Of a stretch of DNA of 64,000 bases, positions 33,638 through 42,345 are shown piece after piece. Numbering within the stretch: the stretch's first letter is position 1; every line of letters starts with the position of its first letter. Below the pieces are notes generated by a model. The model was not told the DNA's origin. It ran no database searches and saw only the letters and a program-made list of their open reading frames with translations. Source of the stretch: Actinomycetes bacterium (GTDB lineage Bacteria; Actinomycetota; Acidimicrobiia; Acidimicrobiales; Acidimicrobiaceae); the NCBI GenBank assembly GCA_021799035.1, contig JAJZBG010000005.1, forward strand, positions 23,910 through 87,909, given 5' to 3'. Made by a program: the position numbers and the translations under genes.

Positions 33638-33651
33638 GACTATTCCTAAAC

Positions 33652-34440
33652 CTAAGCGGCTTCATCTGGAGCCTCTCCAATCGAACCTCTTCCAGTTGCC
33701 TGGTCACGCTCAGATGGAGGGAGATACGCGTACAGGCGGTCTTTGAGTTCAGTAGTAGAAGCATTGAGCTGCATTGTCAACAGGCCTTCGACCACCATTT
33801 CACGGAAGGCCACTTCCTCGCCTGAAAGACGTCGCAGCTTATTCGAGATTGGCAACCAAACAGCATTGGCTAATAGGACTCCCCACAAGGTGGCGGTGAA
33901 CGCGGATGCGATTGCTGGGCCGAGCTTTCCAGGCGAACTCAACTGTCCAAGCACACCAATGAGCCCGACCACTGTACCGAGGATGCCGAAGGTAGGAGAG
34001 AAGCCGGCGATGTCCGAAAAGAACTTTGCGGCTGTTTCATGGCGCATCCTGAGGCTTTCGATTTCCGAAGCCATCAATTCGCTTACCCTCTCTGGCTCAG
34101 AGGTGGAGATTATGAGTTGGATTCCCTTTTTCAGAAAGATGTCCTCTGTTTCAAACTCTTCAAGAACCAGCGGATTACTGCGAGCCTCCTTTGCTATGGC
34201 AATTAGGGCTTCAATCGTCGCACGAGTATCAGGCCCTTTATTTGGCTTCAACGCTTTGATGAATGCCTTGGGGACGGCCTTGAGGCGCCGGCCTTCAAAG
34301 CCAGCCATAGTAGCGCCCACACTCCCGCCTACAACGAGAAGCAGTGAGGACACCTTGATTAAAGATGCAAGGTTCTCATGGTCCATTGTCATGGCGCCAA
34401 TAAGCGCCACCAACGCCAGTACTATTCCAATCGGGGTCAT
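33652..34440 (-). CDS. motA: Flagellar motor stator protein MotA
   Basis: Stator subunit with four transmembrane helices, 262 residues. Signatures: GGSVGATMAGFEGRRLKAVP, the cytoplasmic loop with charged residues (RATIEALIAIAKEARSNPLV) that meets FliG, and AGFSPTFGILGTVVGLIGVL, containing the conserved Pro of helix 3. The ATG overlaps the flbD stop by four bases. Confidence 0.95.
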   Translation of the reverse strand: MTPIGIVLALVALIGAMTMDHENLASLIKVSSLLLVVGGSVGATMAGFEGRRLKAVPKAFIKALKPNKGPDTRATIEALIAIAKEARSNPLVLEEFETEDIFLKKGIQLIISTSEPERVSELMASEIESLRMRHETAAKFFSDIAGFSPTFGILGTVVGLIGVLGQLSSPGKLGPAIASAFTATLWGVLLANAVWLPISNKLRRLSGEEVAFREMVVEGLLTMQLNASTTELKDRLYAYLPPSERDQATGRGSIGEAPDEAA

Positions 34441-34724
34441 TGATCTCTCACCTGCGAAAGAAGCGTCATTTCCGGCACTGCCGAGCGCAGAGTTGGTGAG
34501 GGCGCGGATGCATGGTCTTGCGACACTTGCCTGACCCTACGCAGCAAGGTCGCCTTTTCCGTGCGAATCTTATCGACAACGCTCGCAGAATCGTTGGCAA
34601 CCACCACATGACCACCATTAATCATGTACACCGCAGACTGACCGTCGACCCCATCTTCAACTCGCTCTATGAGGTCTTCATTCAGATACATCGTCGATCC
34701 ATCAAGCTTTTTAAGTGTAATCAC
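34437..34724 (-). CDS. flbD: FlbD-type flagellar protein (motility protein, Swr-family)
   Basis: Small protein of the FlbD/SwrD type. VITLKKLDGSTMYLNEDLIE then RVEDGVDGQSAVYMINGGH matches the family pattern (I-x-L-T-x-L-N-G-x-x-x-x-L-N-x-x-L-I-E). The last ~35 residues are a polar extension. In B. subtilis SwrD raises motor torque; the exact role here is inferred. The GTG start at 34724 has GGTGAG upstream. First gene of the motA-motB-fliM...flhB unit. Confidence 0.85.
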   Translation of the reverse strand: MITLKKLDGSTMYLNEDLIERVEDGVDGQSAVYMINGGHVVVANDSASVVDKIRTEKATLLRRVRQVSQDHASAPSPTLRSAVPEMTLLSQVRDQ

Positions 34725-34762
34725 TTGCTCACCACCCCTACAAGAGGGAACTCCTGGATCTT

Positions 34763-34791
34763 CTAACGGCCGGAGCAGACACAAAATTGAG
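34763..34791 (-). promoter_or_regulatory. Sigma-28-type promoter of flbD-motA-...-flhB unit
   Basis: CTCAA (34791-34787), 16 bases, GCCGTTAG (34770-34763) on the minus strand; predicted start near 34756, giving a leader of about 32 bases. Confidence 0.78.
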
Positions 34792-35011
34792 AGGGAGCAC
34801 CTTTATTGGAGCACTGAGTCTGGCAGCTGCCTGCGCTCAACTAAGAAATTGCACATGCGCCAAGTGGCAAAGAAGAGAATTTCGGCAGCAATTGAAAAAT
34901 AAGCTCTCATGAGGACTTTGTGAAAGGATCGATGCAAGTTCGAAACGCTAGATAAGCGTAAGCAGAGAGGACTGAAACAGAACTGTCAAATTTGCAGACG
35001 GCTGAAGCCGG

Positions 35012-35025
35012 TTTTATCGATAAAA
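35012..35025. promoter_or_regulatory. 14-bp perfect palindrome upstream of marR, candidate MarR operator
   Basis: TTTTATCGATAAAA is a perfect palindrome 45 bases before the marR start. MarR proteins usually autoregulate through such A/T-rich palindromes. The rest of the 34792-35069 divergent spacer is A/T-rich and shows no gene. Confidence 0.5.
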
Positions 35026-35069
35026 TAGTGTTCGAAATAAAATGATTTGCGTTTTAGGCGGACTGTTTT

Positions 35070-35555
35070 ATGTCTCAGGACAATGATGCGGACAGGCTGG
35101 AGACCTCTGAACTTGCTCGAAAGGTTCTGATGAGCTTGTTCACAATCTTTCGTCATCTCAGACCCTCTGGCATAAAGGGCTTTGCTTTCCATGGCGAACC
35201 ACCCGCGCCACGGCACATAATGGCGCTCCTCCATCTGGCGGCAAATGGCCCAATGTCAGTCAGTGAACTGGCGGCAAACCTGGGGGTTACTCTTACAACG
35301 GCAAGCCTTTCCGTGACCCAAATGGCTGGGTCGGGTCTTGTGGGCAGAGAGGAAGACCCTTCCGACCACAGGAGAACCATCGTTTCAATTGCGCCCCAAG
35401 TAGAACCTATAGTCAGAGAGTTGATGACCACGAAAGTCCAAGCTCTGGAGAAGGGCCTGGCAGTGCTCGGACCGGATCGGACAGAGCAATTCCTTCGCGA
35501 CCTTGAACTTCTCCTAAGTGCGATCGAATCGCAAAGTCAGAGTGAAGCTGACTAG
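35070..35555 (+). CDS. MarR family transcriptional regulator
   Basis: A 161-residue winged-helix regulator. The recognition region reads MSVSELAANLGVTLTTASLS, followed by a wing with EEDPSDHRRTIVSI, the MarR DxRxx signature. It lies 93 bases before an MMPL exporter on the same strand, so it probably represses that exporter and itself until a toxic ligand binds. The ligand cannot be told. Confidence 0.9.
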   Translation: MSQDNDADRLETSELARKVLMSLFTIFRHLRPSGIKGFAFHGEPPAPRHIMALLHLAANGPMSVSELAANLGVTLTTASLSVTQMAGSGLVGREEDPSDHRRTIVSIAPQVEPIVRELMTTKVQALEKGLAVLGPDRTEQFLRDLELLLSAIESQSQSEAD

Positions 35556-35648
35556 AAGGAGATCCGCAAGATAGCTGCCGAAGAGCCAACGTAGATAACA
35601 CCAACACCATCCCCACCGCGACAGACCCCCATCCAAGAGGTTATTTCA

Positions 35649-37955
35649 TTGAACAAGACATTTGCAAAGATAGGACGGTTCTCCGTTCAGTTCAGATGGC
35701 TCGTCGTCATCGTTTGGATCATAGGATCATTTGCAGCGATCAAGTATCTTCCGTCGATCTCGAGCGTTGTCAAGTCTAACAACCAGGCATTCCTTCCCCA
35801 GAACTCACCCAGCATCAAGGCGGCAGAGCTAGCCAAACCTCTTCAAAATTACAATGACTCGCTTATCATCATGGTTGGAGCCAATAACTCAGGCAAGCTA
35901 ACCCCGGCCGATTTGTCAACCATCTCTGCAATCAATGCAAGGGTGGCAAAAGTGCCTACGGTGCTCAGCGCTAAGGTTGCAGGAATTTCTCCTGATGGCA
36001 AAGCAATCCAAACCGAGATCATATCGAGCACATCTCAGTTCGACAACACCAAGATCACAACCGTAGTATCAAACATTCGCGCAGCAATGGCTCAAGTACA
36101 CGCGCCCCCAGGCTTTAGCGTGCATCTGGCTGGCCAGACAGCAACTGTGGTTGACTCCGCATCAAAAAATGGAGCCCAGTCGAGTGCAACCCAGAACTAC
36201 TCGGTGCTAATAATCATCGTAATTTTGGCTCTTGTCTTCCGCGCCGTTCTTGCACCTATTGTCACACTCTTGCCTGCACTGATGGTGGCTCTCGTTGCTG
36301 GTCCAATCATTGCCGAAGCTTCTCATCTTGGATTCCAGGTCTCCCTCATTACTCAGCTCTTACTAATCGTGCTGGTTCTAGGAGCCGGAACTGACTACGG
36401 CCTTTTCCTGGTTTTCAGGGTTAGAGAGGAGCTCAAACGGGGGAACACGCCAAAAGAAGCGGTATCGCGTGCCCTCTCGAAAGTCGGCGAATCAATCACT
36501 TTCTCGGCAGCCACAGTCATCGCAGCACTGCTGTCGCTTGCAACCGCACAGTTCGGACTTTATCGCGGACTCGGATATCCCCTAGCCATTGGAATAGCCC
36601 TGATGCTGTTGGCTGGGCTGACGCTGCTCCCAGCCCTCCTCGCCATTCTCGGAAAAGCAGTCTTCTGGCCAAGCAATGTCAAGGCTGGAACCTATAAAGT
36701 TGGCACCTGGGGCAAGATAGCAGGCAGAATTGTAAAGAAGCCTGTTCTGACTCTCGTCGTTGGCCTGATATTTTTCAGCTCTCTCGCCGCGATGTCTTTG
36801 GGCAATCACCCATCGGGATTCGTCTCGGCTTCCTCGTCTCCCAAGGGGACCGACAGCTACTATGGCAATGCCATCCTAAAAGCACACTTCCCGACTTCGA
36901 ACTTTAATCCGACTCAGGTTATCTACACCTTCAGTGAACCCGTATGGAACAATCTGACGAACCTTTACGGCCTCGAAAATGCACTTGCCCACTCTTCGCA
37001 ATTCAAATCAGTATCGGGACCTTTCAACACTATTGGCGCCGGATTGACTCCTGCTGAGCTGGGCGCGCTGCACTCACAATTCGGAGACCCCAAACTTCTC
37101 CCAACGGTGCAGTCAGCAACTGGAAGCGGGGCTGTCAGTCCGGTTCTTTACAACTCTTATCGTGCCGAGTTTCAGTACATTTCTCCCGATGGCAAGACTG
37201 TGTTGTTTGAAACGACACTTACCGCTGGCGATCCCGCTTCGACTGCAGCCCTCAATGCCGTGCCATCCATCAGAGCAGAAGTGGCGGGTATTGGACATCA
37301 ATATGGAGCAGTGAACAATGGCGTGGCGGGCCAGGCCCCAGCTAGCTATGATATCTCCTCTGCATCCAATTCGGATCTCTTCCGAATCGTGCCAATAGTT
37401 GTCATAATCATCGGTTTCCTCCTCGCAATTGTTCTCCGATCCGCAGTGGCACCTCTTTACCTGGTCATATCAGTAGTGCTCTCATATCTGGCCGCGTTGG
37501 GACTGGACGTACTGGTATTCGTGCATATTCTGGGTCACAAGGGGCTTTCATTCGTCTTGCCATTCCTCCTGTTCCTCTTCCTGCTTGCCCTGGGAGAGGA
37601 CTACAACATTTTGGTAATGACGCGAATTCGAGAAGAAGCTCATGAGCTCAACCTCAGAGAAGCGGTTACTGCAGCCCTTAATGCCACAGGCTCAACAGTG
37701 ACCTCCGCGGGCCTTGTGCTCGCAGGGACATTTGCAGTTCTCGGCTTCTCCTCTGCTGGCAGCGCACAGGTCCAGGAGATTGGCTTCGGGCTTGCACTCG
37801 GAATTCTCATGGACACCTTCTTGGTGAGGACTCTCCTGGTTCCCTCTATCGTCGTCTTGCTCGGAAAGCACAACTGGTGGCCCTCCAAGCTAATGAAGAC
37901 TCAGGAGAATTTGGCCGACGGCCCATACGAGCGGAAAGAGCTTGTTCACGACTGA
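35649..37955 (+). CDS. MMPL-type RND transporter
   Basis: A 768-residue inner-membrane exporter with two repeated halves, each one helix, an extracytoplasmic loop, then five helices. Paired motifs in the repeats: GAGTDYGLFLVFRVREELKR (first half) and GEDYNILVMTRIREEAHE (second half), the MMPL GxDY signature carrying the proton-relay Asp. The TTG start has AGAGG eight bases upstream. In actinobacteria such proteins export lipids or drugs; with the upstream MarR gene a drug- or fatty-acid-responsive role is likely. Confidence 0.9.
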   Translation: MNKTFAKIGRFSVQFRWLVVIVWIIGSFAAIKYLPSISSVVKSNNQAFLPQNSPSIKAAELAKPLQNYNDSLIIMVGANNSGKLTPADLSTISAINARVAKVPTVLSAKVAGISPDGKAIQTEIISSTSQFDNTKITTVVSNIRAAMAQVHAPPGFSVHLAGQTATVVDSASKNGAQSSATQNYSVLIIIVILALVFRAVLAPIVTLLPALMVALVAGPIIAEASHLGFQVSLITQLLLIVLVLGAGTDYGLFLVFRVREELKRGNTPKEAVSRALSKVGESITFSAATVIAALLSLATAQFGLYRGLGYPLAIGIALMLLAGLTLLPALLAILGKAVFWPSNVKAGTYKVGTWGKIAGRIVKKPVLTLVVGLIFFSSLAAMSLGNHPSGFVSASSSPKGTDSYYGNAILKAHFPTSNFNPTQVIYTFSEPVWNNLTNLYGLENALAHSSQFKSVSGPFNTIGAGLTPAELGALHSQFGDPKLLPTVQSATGSGAVSPVLYNSYRAEFQYISPDGKTVLFETTLTAGDPASTAALNAVPSIRAEVAGIGHQYGAVNNGVAGQAPASYDISSASNSDLFRIVPIVVIIIGFLLAIVLRSAVAPLYLVISVVLSYLAALGLDVLVFVHILGHKGLSFVLPFLLFLFLLALGEDYNILVMTRIREEAHELNLREAVTAALNATGSTVTSAGLVLAGTFAVLGFSSAGSAQVQEIGFGLALGILMDTFLVRTLLVPSIVVLLGKHNWWPSKLMKTQENLADGPYERKELVHD

Positions 37956-38021
37956 AACAAGGCCTTGCGCTAAAATACAGCAAACTTGAGATCAACCAGG
38001 CATTGAAATCCTCGAAAACTT

Positions 38022-38068
38022 TTGCCAAGAGCTAGAAAAGATAATATTGTCTACATAAATGTATGCAA
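38022..38068 (+). promoter_or_regulatory. Promoter with GntR-type palindromic operator (copy 1, plus strand)
   Basis: TTGCCA (38022-38027), 17 bases, TATTGT (38045-38050), overlapped by a 22-bp imperfect palindrome (38047-38068) of the form TTGnnTACATnnATGTAnnCAA. The same module occurs at 48953-48999 and 52609-52655 in front of two operons. It points toward the gntR gene 520 bases downstream. Confidence 0.75.
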
Positions 38069-38588
38069 TTTCAACTGTTCTGGCGGAGGTTTTGATCCAT
38101 TTCCGTGATTGCGTGAATCGCGGAAGCATCAAAATGCATAGACCTCTTTTGCACAGAGGTTGCCTGGCCTTCTCTGCCATGACAACAAAAGGAAATGCTC
38201 GATGATCGGACTGGATTGTAAAAATGCCGGGCTAGAGGAGATCTGGACAGACATAGGAGAGTGCCGAGGGAGTTTATGCAGTCCTCACTCACCTGAATGT
38301 ATGAGAAGCTGCAGGTCCGAAGCAGACAGCTTTTACAAAGACGGGCCCAGACTAAACCGCCCGAAATGCCTCACGATCCCACCAATTCCAAGTAGGTCAA
38401 CGTCGACATTTCCGTTCTTCAAGCAAATGAATATGTTCCAGGCTCATTGATTTGCTCAAAAATGCTCTAGTTTCTTATCTCGAAAGCGAAATAGTTGTGG
38501 CCATTTCAAAACGTCAGTTGCAACACCGCATGAGAACCCCAGAGGTCATCATCGAATTAGCGTTAGACCTGGCCGATGCGAGGAATCT
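38069..38588 (+). other. Long leader region before gntR with two hairpins
   Basis: About 520 bases between the promoter/operator and gntR. It holds a 10-bp stem (38101-38110 with 38116-38125, one G-U pair, 5-base loop) and a 6-bp stem (38142-38147 with 38155-38160). A short open frame (from 38202) is Cys- and Ser-rich and not convincing. No known riboswitch is recognised. It may be a structured leader or a small RNA. Confidence 0.4.
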
Positions 38589-39284
38589 ATGTCAGACAAC
38601 GTCATGATCGATCAGATCCGAGATCTGATCTTGCGGAGGGTGTTGGTACCAGGCCAACCTGTGCGTCAAGCCGAAGTGGCTCAAATGCTCAACGTCTCAA
38701 GAAGCCCTATACGCGAGGCTCTTCAGGGTCTTGAAGCGGAAGGGCTGGTCACGTACCAACGCAACCGGGGATACGTGGTAACCAGGTTGAGCTCCGGACT
38801 ACTGCAGCAGGCATACCGCATGCGTGAGCTACTAGAGACAGAACTCCTTCAAAGTATCTCCTGGCCCGACAAAGAGACCATAGGCCAGCTCAGATCACTG
38901 GAGTCGGAACTCGCGCAGTCGAAAGACAGCGTCAACAACCTGGTGCGCCTCAACAGGGAATTCCACTTCGCCATCTTCGCCCTTGCCGAAATGAGCCTTT
39001 TCGAAGAAGAGGTAGGACGGCTATGGCGCCTCACCGAACCATATCGTGCGGTTTACTTGGTGAGTGAGGCCACACGCGAAGAAATAATCCGCGAACACCA
39101 AATGATTCTAGAGTGCCTGAGTCAGCGTGACAGAGACCTTCTCCTCATCTTGACAGCCCAACACAGGAAAAAGTCTGAGGTGTACTTAACCAAGTTCCTC
39201 GAAGAGGAAAGCCTGTCCGGTTTCCACATGGGACACCCAAACGGAAACGAAGCCGACAGCAACCTTTCCGCACTCAAGGGCTGA
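38589..39284 (+). CDS. GntR family regulator, FadR/FCD type
   Basis: A 231-residue repressor. The N-terminal winged helix (VRQAEVAQMLNVSRSPIREA, LQGLEAEGLVTYQRNRGYVV) is GntR. The C-terminal FCD domain has the metal/ligand positions NREFHFAIF, IIREHQMILE and LTAQHRKKSE. Such proteins bind organic acids or acyl-CoAs. The ATG has GAGGA four bases upstream. The three identical 22-bp palindromes in the window are its likely operators, one 520 bases upstream of its own gene. Confidence 0.9.
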   Translation: MSDNVMIDQIRDLILRRVLVPGQPVRQAEVAQMLNVSRSPIREALQGLEAEGLVTYQRNRGYVVTRLSSGLLQQAYRMRELLETELLQSISWPDKETIGQLRSLESELAQSKDSVNNLVRLNREFHFAIFALAEMSLFEEEVGRLWRLTEPYRAVYLVSEATREEIIREHQMILECLSQRDRDLLLILTAQHRKKSEVYLTKFLEEESLSGFHMGHPNGNEADSNLSALKG

Positions 39285-39408
39285 CTGCATTTAAGAATTA
39301 AAGATCCCCTTCCGCAGTCGCCTCACGGGCGCACTCAGCCAGGAATGACCTGCCCGCCGACCTTATTCCAAAAAGGACGTTCAGCAGATAGCAAAGAAGG
39401 AATCGCGG

Positions 39409-40164
39409 CTATGATTTACGCTTATCCAGAAGTGCCTTGAGCCGCTCCCGATGATCCTCCGTCTTGAAGCACGCGACCTGAGCATCGGCTTCGCCGTCGA
39501 GCAAATCTTCCAACGTCATAGTCGGAAGGTTGTTAAGCAGCTGCTTCGAAAGGCGTAGGACCTCGCGAGGCCTCTGGGAAAGGTTCTGAGCAAATTCCAG
39601 CGTCTCAGAAACCAGCTTCTCCGGCTCACAAATTTGATGCACGATCCCGATGTGTTTGGCTTCCTGGGCGTCAATGGGCTCACCCATCCAGAGCAGGATC
39701 TTTGCCTCGTTCATTCCAACCACTCTAGGAAGGAAGAAGTGTGCACCCATGTCTGGAATAAGTCCGATGTCCCCATGAACCATCGCGAGTTTTGCGTCCG
39801 AAGCTGCGAATGCCATGTCGCTCGCAAGCACCAAGCCAAAACCCCCTCCATAGGCGAGACCGTTGATCGCCGAGATTATGACGGCATCGTGGTTTGAAAT
39901 TGCCCTGACAAGCCGGTTCATGCGACGCATGTAGTCGGCGCCAGCTTCGCCACGAGCCATACGCTTTATGTCGCCCCCAGCACAGTACGCTCTGCCCTTT
40001 CCTGTCATCACCACTACAGGAGTGAACTCGGCATTGACGGATTCCAGTATCTCTACGATCTCCTCAGCCATCACGACATCGAGGGCATTGAGCATTCCAG
40101 GATTATTGAACTCCAGCAAGATAACGTCACCATGTCGGGACACTTGAGTCAGGCTTTGGGCCAC
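39409..40164 (-). CDS. Enoyl-CoA hydratase/isomerase family protein, PaaG-like isomerase
   Basis: A 251-residue crotonase-fold protein. The oxyanion region GLAYGGGFGLVLASD lacks the first hydratase Glu, and the second Glu position is also replaced. The segment IGLIPDMGAHFFLPRVVG matches PaaG-type isomerases, where the Asp in LIPD is catalytic. So a double-bond or epoxide isomerase is more likely than a hydratase. AGGAGG precedes its GTG start. It is the last gene of the operon headed by the PaaK-like ligase and converges with gntR. Confidence 0.8.
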   Translation of the reverse strand: MAQSLTQVSRHGDVILLEFNNPGMLNALDVVMAEEIVEILESVNAEFTPVVVMTGKGRAYCAGGDIKRMARGEAGADYMRRMNRLVRAISNHDAVIISAINGLAYGGGFGLVLASDMAFAASDAKLAMVHGDIGLIPDMGAHFFLPRVVGMNEAKILLWMGEPIDAQEAKHIGIVHQICEPEKLVSETLEFAQNLSQRPREVLRLSKQLLNNLPTMTLEDLLDGEADAQVACFKTEDHRERLKALLDKRKS

Positions 40165-40196
40165 TGGGTCCTCCTTTATCGTTCCAATTCTAAGTA

Positions 40197-41459
40197 CTAT
40201 GAAATGCTCCGGGCAAGCTCATTGCGGAAATCAGGATGAGCCACCCCGATAAGCGCGCGCGAAACTTGTGAAGGGGACAGGCTCCTCAGATCTGCCGCGC
40301 CAAACTCCGTAACGACAAAATCGATCTGCCCTTCAGGGAGGGTTATCGGGACATCGTCGTGAAATGGCATGACAATGTTGCTCTTGCTTCCATCTCTCGA
40401 CGTAGCGCGCAAGGCCACAATGCTGAGCCCCTTGCTTGCCGCACGAGCTGCGGGAGCAAAATCAGGAAGCCCGCCCGGTGCTGATATAACCCTGCCCCCC
40501 AGCTTTTCTGCATTTGCCCTTCCTGCAAGATCGATCTGCAGAGCGCTGTTGATCGCATAGAGATGGTCCATGCTGCGCAGCACATTCGCATCGTGAGTGA
40601 AAGCGCAAGAGCGAAACTCGACCTCGTCATTGTGATCGAGATACTTGTACAGCGAAGGACTTCCCCAAGCCATAGCCGTGACCATTTTGCGACATTCTGG
40701 CGGTTTGGTTGAGTTGGTCACGTTGCCGGTGTTGGCAAGCTCTACTACGCCATCGGTGAACACACCTGTGTGGATACCCAGATTGCGCGGAGGATTAGAG
40801 GCAAGCTCCTGCAACATCGCGTCAGGAATAGAGCCCACCCCAGTCTGAAGCACCGCACCGTCTGATACAAGGTCTGCAACTGTCTGGGCTATTCTCCGCT
40901 CTCCCTCATCTATGGAAGCCGAGACAACCTCGAGCGGACCCTCTTCGGTGGCAAACCAGAAGTCAATCTGGTCAGGAGTGACACATGTTTCACCGCACGT
41001 ATGCGGCATGCTCTGATCGATCTCAGCCACAACTAGAGGCCGGTGAGCCAGCACGGCTGGCATGTAGTCGACCGACACGCCTAGCGACATCCTGCCTTGC
41101 TCATCCGGCGGAGAGAGGTGGAGAAACAGAACGTCAGCTCGCTGATTCCCTGACAGATACAGATCCGGAATCTGCGACAGGGGAAATCTGTAGTATTCGA
41201 TGCTGTCGTCACCCGCAACTCTCCTTAGCCCTCTGCCAGGAACCCAGGCATGGATTTTAAGGTGTTCGGGGGCAAGCGGCGCAAACGGAACAGCATCCAT
41301 TGGAGAAAGCATGTAGATATTCAGATCGGAAAGCCCGGATCCATGGAGTGCAAGCTGTTCCTCCAACCAGCGAGGCTCCGCCGCCGCCGAATGCATTACA
41401 ATCCTCGAACCATTGCCTAACATTGGCAAAAGCTCTTCAAAGTCCTTGAGTTGTCTCAC
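40197..41459 (-). CDS. Acetyl-CoA hydrolase/4-hydroxybutyrate CoA-transferase family protein
   Basis: A 420-residue CoA-transferase. Features: VLQTGVGSIPDAMLQELAS, the central INSALQIDLAGRANAEKLGG, and the C-terminal DFVVTEFGAADLRSLSPSQV with IGVAHPDFRNELA, all characteristic of the Ach1/AbfT group. It would transfer CoA between acetyl-CoA or a similar donor and a carboxylic acid of the pathway. The GTG start overlaps the stop of the upstream dehydrogenase gene (GTGA). Confidence 0.85.
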   Translation of the reverse strand: MRQLKDFEELLPMLGNGSRIVMHSAAAEPRWLEEQLALHGSGLSDLNIYMLSPMDAVPFAPLAPEHLKIHAWVPGRGLRRVAGDDSIEYYRFPLSQIPDLYLSGNQRADVLFLHLSPPDEQGRMSLGVSVDYMPAVLAHRPLVVAEIDQSMPHTCGETCVTPDQIDFWFATEEGPLEVVSASIDEGERRIAQTVADLVSDGAVLQTGVGSIPDAMLQELASNPPRNLGIHTGVFTDGVVELANTGNVTNSTKPPECRKMVTAMAWGSPSLYKYLDHNDEVEFRSCAFTHDANVLRSMDHLYAINSALQIDLAGRANAEKLGGRVISAPGGLPDFAPAARAASKGLSIVALRATSRDGSKSNIVMPFHDDVPITLPEGQIDFVVTEFGAADLRSLSPSQVSRALIGVAHPDFRNELARSIS

Positions 41460-42334
41460 CTCTGCACTCCTGAATCGCCGGTTTCTGGATAGTCGTAGAA
41501 TCCCTTGCCCACCTTCTTGCCCCAGCGGCCTTCGTGATAGAGCTTCTCGAGAATGTCGTTAGGCTTAGCAGCCTCGTTGCCAGTTTCTGTGTACTCATCG
41601 AGCCTTGCCAGATAGCTGACATCGACTCCAGCAACATCCATCAGATAAAGGGGTCCCATTGGATGACCCAACCCCCTGGTTACAGCCAGGTCAATATCCT
41701 CAGCAGAGGCATACCCGCCTTCAAGCAGGTTCATGGCTTCTCTAGTCAGCGCTCTGAAGATTCTGTTGACTATGAATCCCGGAACCTCCTTGCGAACAAC
41801 CACGGAGGTACGCCCGATGCTATTGCAGAAGTCGAGGGCTGCTCTTTCGACCTCTTCAGTAACTCCAGGATGCAGCACCACCTCAACCAGATCCATCACT
41901 AGAACTGGATTGAAGAAATGCAGATTGATCACCCTTTCAGGGCTATCCGTTACCGCCGCAAGCCTGGACCCTACGATGTTTGAGCTATTCGAAGCCAGGA
42001 TCGTCGGCGGTGCACAGAGTTTGCCTAGGGACTCGAAAAGCGAGGCCTTGGGCGCAAACTTTTCGATGATCGCTTCGATCACCACAGACGCACCATCAAC
42101 ACATCCCTCGAGCGAATCTGCGAACTTCAGCCGCGCCACTGTATCCTGTCGCTGCTCCTCAGTGATGCGGTTCTTGTCCACCCTTGAATCCAGGTACTGT
42201 GCCGAAAACAGCCTGGCAGTGTCTAGCACTTCGTTGGAAACATCGTATATGGAAGCATCTAGACCCTTCAATGCACACTGAAGCGCTATCTGCCGACCCA
42301 TGGCTCCAGCTCCAATTACTGCGACCTTTTCCAT
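41456..42334 (-). CDS. 3-hydroxyacyl-CoA dehydrogenase (first of two)
   Basis: NAD-dependent oxidation of 3-hydroxyacyl-CoA to 3-ketoacyl-CoA. The 292-residue product has the Rossmann start VAVIGAGAMGRQIALQCALK, the catalytic HFFNPV and ILASNSSN, and the C-terminal dimerisation domain (EVPGFIVNRIFRALTREAMN, GHPMGPLYLMDVAGVDV). Two such enzymes in one operon (also 45164-46018) suggest two different beta-oxidation rounds or substrates. Confidence 0.92.
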   Translation of the reverse strand: MEKVAVIGAGAMGRQIALQCALKGLDASIYDVSNEVLDTARLFSAQYLDSRVDKNRITEEQRQDTVARLKFADSLEGCVDGASVVIEAIIEKFAPKASLFESLGKLCAPPTILASNSSNIVGSRLAAVTDSPERVINLHFFNPVLVMDLVEVVLHPGVTEEVERAALDFCNSIGRTSVVVRKEVPGFIVNRIFRALTREAMNLLEGGYASAEDIDLAVTRGLGHPMGPLYLMDVAGVDVSYLARLDEYTETGNEAAKPNDILEKLYHEGRWGKKVGKGFYDYPETGDSGVQR

Positions 42335-42345
42335 CTTGAAACCCC

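Noticed and set aside
38160..38450. Plus-strand 96-codon open frame before gntR
   Set aside because: No ribosome site at the first codon, Cys/Ser-rich composition, and it begins inside a hairpin arm; treated as part of a leader.
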